Source: JAPWJZ01 sp035626855 (GTDB taxonomy: Bacteria > Pseudomonadota > Alphaproteobacteria > Micavibrionales > UBA2020). From it: a DNA stretch of 10,496 nucleotides. This document shows, piece after piece, positions 6,489 through 10,496 of the stretch (positions within the stretch are counted from its first letter, which is position 1; every line of letters starts with the position of its first letter). A program made the position numbers and the translations under genes. The notes under the pieces are model-generated. The model ran no database searches. It was not told the origin of the DNA and saw only the letters and a program-made list of their open reading frames with translations. The DNA lies in the NCBI GenBank assembly GCA_035626855.1, contig DASPMW010000114.1, forward strand, positions 1 to 10,496, written 5' to 3'.

Positions 6489-7847
6489 ATGCGCCTGAGT
6501 CGGTGTTTTTTCATATTTATATCGTGCTGGCTCGTTCTGGCCGCTTGGCCTGCGGGTGGGGCGGCGCCCTCGCCGCTTGCCATCACCGGGATCCGCACGG
6601 GTCTGGGCGCGGGCGGCACGCGCCTTACGATCGAATTATCGGGCAAGGCCGATTTCCGGGCCTTCCACCTCGCCAAGCCCTACCGCATCGCGGTCGACCT
6701 GCCGGCGACGCGCTGGCAGGCGCCGAAATCGGGGGTCATGTCCGGCGGGCTGGTACGCGGCTATCGTTCCGGCATGCTGGAAAACGGATTGACCCGCGTC
6801 ATCTTCGACCTCGGCCGTGCGGCCGTCATCGGCAACGCGGTGCTGGCGCCGCGCAGCGGGTCGGAGAAGGACCGCATCCTGATCGACCTCATGCCGTCCA
6901 GCGACAATCTCTATACCGCCCGGCTGGGGCAGGTGTTTGGCGCGCGGGAAATCAACGCAACATCCGCGCGGCCGCCACCCAGTTCCAGCTATGCCCAGGA
7001 ACAGGACCGCATCGTGCGCAGCGCCCGCCTGCCGACGCCCGCCGAAACCGCGACCGGCGATGTGACCGAAATCGTGAAGGGGGAGCGCAATTCCTTCGCC
7101 ACCACGCCGAAATCGGGCGGCATGGCGGTGCCGGCCAGGAAATTCGACCGCAAGTACACCGTGGTCATCGATGCCGGCCACGGTGGCGGCGATCCGGGCG
7201 CGATCGGGCAGGGCGGCGTGTATGAAAAGCGCCTGACGCTGTCGATCGCCAAGGAGCTTGCGCGCCAGCTCGCCGAAACAGGACGCTACCGCGCCGTGCT
7301 GACGCGCAGCAGCGATAATTACATCAAGCTGCGCGAGCGCGTCGCCATCGCCAAGCGCGCGAAGGCCGACCTGTTCATCTCGATCCATGCCGACAAGATC
7401 GGCCGCACGGGCGTGCGCGGCGCGTCGATCTATACGCTCTCGCAGAACGCCTCCGACAAGGAAACCGCGCGCCTCGCGGAGCAGGAAAACAACTCGGGCG
7501 TCGTCGCGGGCGTCGACCTCGCCAATGAAAGCCAGGATGTAGCCGACATCCTTCTCGACCTTGCCATGCGCGAGAAGATGAATGAGTCGAAGCTGCTGGC
7601 CCGGTTCATCGAAACGGCCTTCGGCAACAAAAGTATAACGATGTTGCCAAATTCCCACAGGGCTGCCGGCTTCGCTGTTTTGAAGGCACCGGACGTTCCG
7701 GCAGTGCTCATCGAAACAGGGTTTTTATCGAACCCCGAAGAGGCAAAACTGCTGAGTTCATCGGCATTTCAGCGTCGTATCGCGGGCGCGATGGTCGATG
7801 GCGTCGACGCCTACTTCCGTAAAATCCAGGCGCTCCAGAAGCTCTGA
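6489..7847 (+). CDS. amiC: N-acetylmuramoyl-L-alanine amidase, AMIN + Amidase_3
   Basis: This secreted zinc amidase cuts the bond between N-acetylmuramic acid and L-alanine in peptidoglycan, mainly for daughter-cell separation. ATG 6489 was chosen because it puts a clean signal peptide first: MRLSRC, a hydrophobic core FFIFISCWLVLAAW, then a PAGGAA cleavage region. The 452-residue product has an AMIN targeting domain at about 28-135 (LAITGIRTG...DLPATRW), a flexible Ser/Pro-rich linker to about 220, and an Amidase_3 domain at about 222-445. Predicted zinc ligands are His231 (DAGHGG), Glu246 (VYEKRL) and His300 (SIHAD); the catalytic glutamate is Glu409 (LIETGF). The insert at about 322-366 (SDKETARLAEQENN...LAMREKMNESK) corresponds to the helix that blocks the active site in AmiB/AmiC until EnvC- or NlpD-type activators bind. 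Alternative in-frame starts are ATG 6465 and GTG 6426. Divergent rne/amiC placement is shared with Caulobacter, as I recall. Confidence 0.93.
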   Translation: MRLSRCFFIFISCWLVLAAWPAGGAAPSPLAITGIRTGLGAGGTRLTIELSGKADFRAFHLAKPYRIAVDLPATRWQAPKSGVMSGGLVRGYRSGMLENGLTRVIFDLGRAAVIGNAVLAPRSGSEKDRILIDLMPSSDNLYTARLGQVFGAREINATSARPPPSSSYAQEQDRIVRSARLPTPAETATGDVTEIVKGERNSFATTPKSGGMAVPARKFDRKYTVVIDAGHGGGDPGAIGQGGVYEKRLTLSIAKELARQLAETGRYRAVLTRSSDNYIKLRERVAIAKRAKADLFISIHADKIGRTGVRGASIYTLSQNASDKETARLAEQENNSGVVAGVDLANESQDVADILLDLAMREKMNESKLLARFIETAFGNKSITMLPNSHRAAGFAVLKAPDVPAVLIETGFLSNPEEAKLLSSSAFQRRIAGAMVDGVDAYFRKIQALQKL

Positions 7848-7849
7848 TT

Positions 7850-7868
7850 CAGCCTTTTAAGCAGGCTG
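7850..7868 (+). terminator. Weak hairpin just after amiC
   Basis: CAGCCT (7850-7855) pairs with AGGCTG (7863-7868) around a 7-base loop, two bases after the amiC stop. No T run follows, so it is at best a weak or Rho-assisted terminator or an mRNA end stabiliser. Confidence 0.3.
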
Positions 7869-7909
7869 CAAACGAGGTGTTCGCGGATCCTGCGCCGCGG
7901 CTAAGTCGA

Positions 7910-7938
7910 TAGACTTGCTGCGATATCCGTAGTATCAA
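7910..7938 (+). promoter_or_regulatory. Weak promoter candidate for the small lipoprotein gene
   Basis: TAGACT (7910-7915) and TATCAA (7933-7938) are 17 bases apart, each four of six against the sigma-70 consensus. This would start transcription just before the palindrome at 7944 and give a leader of about 55 bases. The match is weak and rests mainly on spacing and position. Confidence 0.25.
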
Positions 7939-7943
7939 GGGGA

Positions 7944-7975
7944 TGTTGTACAACAGCCCCCCTACAACAGGGGGC
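7944..7975 (+). promoter_or_regulatory. Palindrome and G-C stem in the leader of the small lipoprotein gene
   Basis: TGTTGTACAACA (7944-7955) is a perfect 12-bp palindrome. Directly after it GCCCCC (7956-7961) pairs with GGGGGC (7970-7975) around an 8-base loop. The octamer TACAACAG occurs twice, at 7949-7956 and 7963-7970. The structures lie just upstream of the ribosome site GAGG (7987-7990). They could be a repressor site, a stabilising 5' mRNA structure, or a site for a small RNA. Confidence 0.5.
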
Positions 7976-7998
7976 AACTATCCAACGAGGAAAATAAA

Positions 7999-8163
7999 AT
8001 GAAACGTTCTATGATCGCTCTGTCCCTGCTCGCTGTTCTCAGCGTCACCGCTTGCCACAACACCGGCACCTGGACCCCGCAGTCCGGCGGCCGCACCGCA
8101 GGCGCTGGCCAAGTGGAAGTCACCAAAGCTGACACCGCTGTCCACACCAGCATGCAGAAGTAA
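7999..8163 (+). CDS. Small lipoprotein, 54 residues
   Basis: ATG 7999 is preceded by GAGG (7987-7990) at 8-base spacing. The product opens with a lipoprotein signal: MKRS, hydrophobic MIALSLLAVL, then the lipobox SVTAC with Cys19 as the lipidated residue. The mature part is 36 residues, polar, Gly/Thr-rich, with HNTGTWTPQSGG first and a C-terminal lysine (SMQK). The residue after Cys is His, so there is no Asp-type inner-membrane retention signal and outer-membrane delivery is expected. I do not recognise the family; it is not clearly an entericidin and has no Lpp-like heptads. Six of seven alanines use GCT and none uses GCC or GCG, unlike the neighbours, which suggests strong expression. It stands alone as a transcription unit, ending in two hairpins, convergent with the L,D-transpeptidase. 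Confidence 0.85.
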   Translation: MKRSMIALSLLAVLSVTACHNTGTWTPQSGGRTAGAGQVEVTKADTAVHTSMQK

Positions 8164-8191
8164 TTTTATCCCTGCGTAAGCGGGGATAAAA
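8164..8191. other. 12-bp stem-loop immediately after the lipoprotein stop
   Basis: TTTTATCCCTGC (8164-8175) pairs with GCGGGGATAAAA (8180-8191), with one G-T pair and a GTAA tetraloop. It begins at the base after the TAA stop and has no T run behind it on either strand, so it looks like an mRNA 3'-end stabiliser rather than a terminator. GTAA fits the stable GNRA tetraloop class. Confidence 0.65.
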
Positions 8192-8192
8192 C

Positions 8193-8231
8193 AAAGGCCG
8201 CGCCAGGAGTTTTCTCCGGCGCGGCTTTTTG
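8193..8231 (+). terminator. Strong rho-independent terminator of the lipoprotein gene
   Basis: GCCGCGCC (8197-8204) pairs with GGCGCGGC (8218-8225); a bulged A (8205) and a second stem GGAG/CTCC (8206-8209 with 8214-8217) close on a TTTT loop. Five T residues follow (8226-8230), preceded by AAA on the other side. On the minus strand the flanking A and T bases could also help stop the L,D-transpeptidase transcript, which ends at 8255. Confidence 0.9.
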
Positions 8232-8254
8232 TTATCTGAAAGCTTTTTGTAAGG

Positions 8255-9427
8255 TTAGTTGTATTCCGATTTCCAGCGCCGGTCGTATTTCGCAGGCTCG
8301 GCTTTCTTGCCCTTTTCGTTTTTCACTTCAGGCGCGCGCGCCTTGCCGTTGGTCGCGATCAGCACGGGATAGCCGCGGCGTTCGCGAATAGCGCTGTTTA
8401 CCGCCGACCAGTCGATGCGGTGCTCGTATTCGCCGGCGGCCGCGCGGATCTGCTCTTTCAGCCCGTCGCCCATCGGCTTGATGCTATGCGTGCCGTCGAT
8501 CTCGATCTGGCCGCTTTGCGTCATCGAGGGGTTGGCTTCGAGGTACATGTTGTCGCCGACCCAGGCGAACTTGATCGGCTGGTTGACGACCGTCACGCGC
8601 GTGCCGACCGGCGTCATGTTGAAGACATTGACGATGTCTTCCGGATACATGCGCAGGCAGCCCGAGCTGACGCGGCGTCCGATGCCCCAAGGCTTGTTAG
8701 AGCCGTGGATGCGCACTTCGGGAAAGCCCAGGTAAAGCGCATGGGTGCCGAGCGGGTTGGCGGCGCCCGGCGGGACCACCGCCGGCATCCAGGCGTGTTC
8801 CTTGCGCATGCGCGCGGTCGGACGCCAGCTGGGCGCCGCGAGCTTGCCCGTCACGGTCGTGCTGCCGACGGGCGTCTCCAGCCCTTCCCGCCCGATGCCG
8901 AGCGGGAAGCTGAGCGGCGGCAGGCCTGCGCCGCGGAAGAAATACATGCGCATTTCCCCGACATTGACGACGATGCCGTTCTGCGGGGCGCGCGGCAGCA
9001 GCTTGAAGCCCGGAATCACGAGCTTTTCGCCGGGCAGCGGCGACCAGGGGTCGATTTCAGGGTTAGCGGCGCGCAGCTCGACATAGCCAAGGCCGAAATT
9101 CCGCGCGATATCAAGGAACGTGTCCTCTTCGCCGATCGAATAGGTTTTCATCTGGCCGGTCCCCGTGCGGGCGCCGGGCGGGTAGGGCGGCAGCGGCAGG
9201 TCTTCATCCGTGTCCTGCGTGGGCAGCGGCTTTTCATCGGTGCCGACTTCCGCTTTCGTCACGGCGGCGCTGGTCGCGGGCTTGCCGGGCGCTGCGGCGG
9301 AGCTGGATTTCGCGTGTTTCGCCTTGGGCGTCGCTTGCGCGGCGGGGCTGGCTGTCGCGGCGCACAACAGCGCAAGTGCGGCGGTGGCGGCAAGGAACAG
9401 GGAAGTTTTCTGGCTGGTGGTGGTCAT
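8255..9427 (-). CDS. LysM-domain L,D-transpeptidase (YkuD / ErfK-YbiS family)
   Basis: These periplasmic enzymes make 3-3 crosslinks in peptidoglycan or attach outer-membrane proteins to it, using a catalytic cysteine that is insensitive to most penicillins. ATG 9427 has GAGG (9435-9432) 4 bases upstream. The 390-residue product has a signal peptide (MTTTSQKTS, then FLAATAALALLCAATAS, with cleavage near ASPAAQA), a long Ala/Lys/Pro linker to about 90, a LysM peptidoglycan-binding domain (about 94-140, KTYSIGEEDTFLDIARNFG ... LPGEKLVIPG), and a YkuD domain (about 150-282). The catalytic motif is HGSNKPWGIG then RRVSSGCLRM, with His241 and Cys257. A C-terminal extension of about 100 residues, ending in a Lys-rich stretch, goes beyond the usual domain end. 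It is convergent with the small lipoprotein gene and divergent from the rimJ-like gene, with only 73 bases between the two starts. Confidence 0.94.
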   Translation of the reverse strand: MTTTSQKTSLFLAATAALALLCAATASPAAQATPKAKHAKSSSAAAPGKPATSAAVTKAEVGTDEKPLPTQDTDEDLPLPPYPPGARTGTGQMKTYSIGEEDTFLDIARNFGLGYVELRAANPEIDPWSPLPGEKLVIPGFKLLPRAPQNGIVVNVGEMRMYFFRGAGLPPLSFPLGIGREGLETPVGSTTVTGKLAAPSWRPTARMRKEHAWMPAVVPPGAANPLGTHALYLGFPEVRIHGSNKPWGIGRRVSSGCLRMYPEDIVNVFNMTPVGTRVTVVNQPIKFAWVGDNMYLEANPSMTQSGQIEIDGTHSIKPMGDGLKEQIRAAAGEYEHRIDWSAVNSAIRERRGYPVLIATNGKARAPEVKNEKGKKAEPAKYDRRWKSEYN

Positions 9428-9445
9428 AACGCCTCTTTTTTGGTC

Positions 9446-9479
9446 ACTATAGATTATTTAGGCTTTAAACGCAGCGTTT
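9446..9479 (-). promoter_or_regulatory. -10 element and palindrome upstream of the L,D-transpeptidase
   Basis: On the minus strand TATAGT (9451-9446) is a good -10 element, with start expected near 9439, just before the ribosome site. No good -35 is seen. Where it should be sits a perfect 13-bp dyad, AAACGC-A-GCGTTT (9467-9479), which suggests an activator- or repressor-controlled promoter. The dyad also lies 21 bases before the divergent acetyltransferase start. Confidence 0.35.
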
Positions 9480-9500
9480 TTTAGGCAATTCTGGCGTGAA

Positions 9501-10109
9501 ATGCTGCTCAACCTGTTCAAATCCGAACGCGCGCGCCTGCCGCTTCGTCTCGCCGGCGAGAGAATATTTATGCGCCCGCCGGAACGCGCCGACTGGGAGG
9601 ACTGGGTCGATGTCCGCAGCCGCAACGAAAAATTCCTGAAACCCTGGAGCCCGACGGGTGCGCTCGCCGATATCACGCGCGAAGGCTATAACCGCCGGCT
9701 CGCCGGCTATGTCGAGGAATGGGACAGCGACCGCGGCTACACCTTCTTCATCTTCCGCAACGATACCAACGCGCTCGTTGGCGGCGTCACGCTCAATAAC
9801 ATCGTGCGCGGCGCGGGGCAGATGGCCAATCTCGGCTACTGGCTCGATGAGGAGGAAACGCGGCAGGGGTTCATGACCGAAGCCGTGCTGCTCGCCTGCC
9901 AGTTCGGCTTCTGCGCGCTGAAGCTTCATCGCATCCAGGCCGGCACGCTTCCCGAAAACGTCGCGAGCCAGAAAGTGCTCCTTAACTGCGGCTTTCACGC
10001 CGAAGGCATTTCCCGCCGCTATATCCGCATTAACGGCGAATGGCGCGATCACCAGATGTTTTCGTTATTGTCGGAAGAATTTATCTCGCTGGGCGGCAGC
10101 CACTTCTAG
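9501..10109 (+). CDS. rimJ: RimJ-like GNAT N-acetyltransferase
   Basis: RimJ-type GNAT enzymes transfer acetyl from acetyl-CoA to protein N-termini; E. coli RimJ modifies the N-terminal alanine of ribosomal protein S5. The 202 residues show the RimJ/RimL pattern: ERIFMRPPERADWEDW near the start, NEKFLKPWSP (42-51), LVGGVTLNNIVRG (92-104), LGYWLDEEETRQGFMTEA (111-128) with the acetyl-CoA pyrophosphate loop at RQGFMTEA, PENVASQKVLLNCGFHAEG (151-169), and the closing INGEWRDHQMFSLL. The match to FLKPW, NxVRG and INGxWRDH of E. coli RimJ is why that symbol is given, but the true substrate cannot be read from sequence. ATG 9501 has no clear ribosome site. The stop TAG (10107-10109) overlaps the stop of the convergent yqgE. 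Confidence 0.82.
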   Translation: MLLNLFKSERARLPLRLAGERIFMRPPERADWEDWVDVRSRNEKFLKPWSPTGALADITREGYNRRLAGYVEEWDSDRGYTFFIFRNDTNALVGGVTLNNIVRGAGQMANLGYWLDEEETRQGFMTEAVLLACQFGFCALKLHRIQAGTLPENVASQKVLLNCGFHAEGISRRYIRINGEWRDHQMFSLLSEEFISLGGSHF

Positions 10110-10496
10110 GCGCGGCCCACATCCATGCTGAGCATCGCGGGATGGATGCCGAGGCGGGACAGCGATTTCTCCCATTTCATGGGGATGTCGGTGCCGAACA
10201 GCAGCTCGTCATCGGCGGGGACGGTCAGCCAGGAATTGGCCTGCATCTCGGCCTCCAGCTGGCCCGGACCCCAGCCCGCATAGCCGAGCGCGAAAATGCT
10301 CTTCTGCGGTCCGCGCCCCTCGGCCAGCGCCGAGAGAATATCGATCGTGCCGGTGATGCATATCTCGTCGTTGATGCGCACGGTATCCTCGCGCATGAAA
10401 TCGGTCGAATGCAGGACAAAGCCGCGCCCCGTTTCGACGGGCCCGCCGAAATGCACGACAGGCTCGCGGATCGCGGTCGGCTGCGGCAGCTTTAGC
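10106..10496 (-). CDS. yqgE: YqgE/AlgH (UPF0301) family protein, C-terminal part
   Basis: About 130 C-terminal residues are present; the gene runs off the right edge (family length is usually about 185-200). The family hallmarks are visible: VHFGGPVETGRGFVLHS, the IFALGYAGWGPGQLEAEM block, NSWLTVPAD and the tail LSRLGIHPAMLS. The LFGTDIPMKWEKSL segment fits the family pattern as well. The protein is a small soluble alpha/beta protein of uncertain function, historically linked to alginate regulation in Pseudomonas (AlgH). Its stop (10108-10106) shares CTAG with the rimJ-like stop, leaving no room for a terminator between the two convergent genes. Confidence 0.93.
   Translation of the reverse strand, partial: LKLPQPTAIREPVVHFGGPVETGRGFVLHSTDFMREDTVRINDEICITGTIDILSALAEGRGPQKSIFALGYAGWGPGQLEAEMQANSWLTVPADDELLFGTDIPMKWEKSLSRLGIHPAMLSMDVGRA

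Noticed and set aside
6636..7658. 340-codon open frame on the minus strand opposite amiC
   Set aside because: Antisense shadow of the amidase; no motif.
8420..9484. 354-codon open frame on the plus strand opposite the L,D-transpeptidase
   Set aside because: Antisense shadow of a clear LysM/YkuD gene; low-complexity Arg/Ala/Gly composition and no recognisable motif.

Overview
The window is a GC-rich chromosomal segment of an alphaproteobacterium. The evidence is a DivL-type PAS kinase with tyrosine in place of the phospho-histidine, an RNase E with a long acidic insertion in its S1 domain and a C-terminal GWW motif, and an rne/amiC divergent pair. I recall the rne/amiC pair from Caulobacter and relatives. 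Genus cannot be resolved from sequence alone. No mobile gene, CRISPR array, tRNA or rRNA is visible, and all the large genes look intact.

Layout. Positions 1-507 hold the C-terminal part of ahcY (S-adenosylhomocysteine hydrolase), followed by a perfect 13-bp hairpin. Positions 576-2945 hold divL, a cell-cycle pseudo-histidine-kinase. The 203-bp gap after it carries a large inverted repeat of REP-like palindromes and a strong bidirectional terminator shared with the convergent rne. Positions 6028 down to 3149 (minus strand) hold rne, the RNA degradosome scaffold. Its tail is disordered, Arg-rich and His-rich. Between rne and the amidase lies a 460-bp, relatively AT-rich divergent control region. 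It contains a doubtful 55-codon ORF, a 13-bp dyad and a good -10 element. Positions 6489-7847 hold the periplasmic amidase amiC. Positions 7999-8163 hold a 54-aa lipoprotein with a biased codon set and two hairpins after its stop. Positions 9427 down to 8255 (minus strand) hold a LysM/YkuD L,D-transpeptidase. Positions 9501-10109 hold a RimJ-like acetyltransferase, and 10496 down to 10106 hold the C-terminal part of YqgE, convergent with rimJ and with overlapping stop codons.

Functional picture. The genes are mostly housekeeping: methyl cycle, cell-cycle signalling (DivL, linked to CckA/CtrA in Caulobacter), mRNA decay, and envelope remodelling (an amidase for cell separation, an L,D-transpeptidase, a small lipoprotein). 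I see no clear new defence or mobile system. The points most worth a second look are the doubly altered H-box of DivL, the small lipoprotein ending in lysine beside an L,D-transpeptidase, the histidine-rich patch just before the PNPase-binding motif of RNase E, and the divergent rne/amiC control region.
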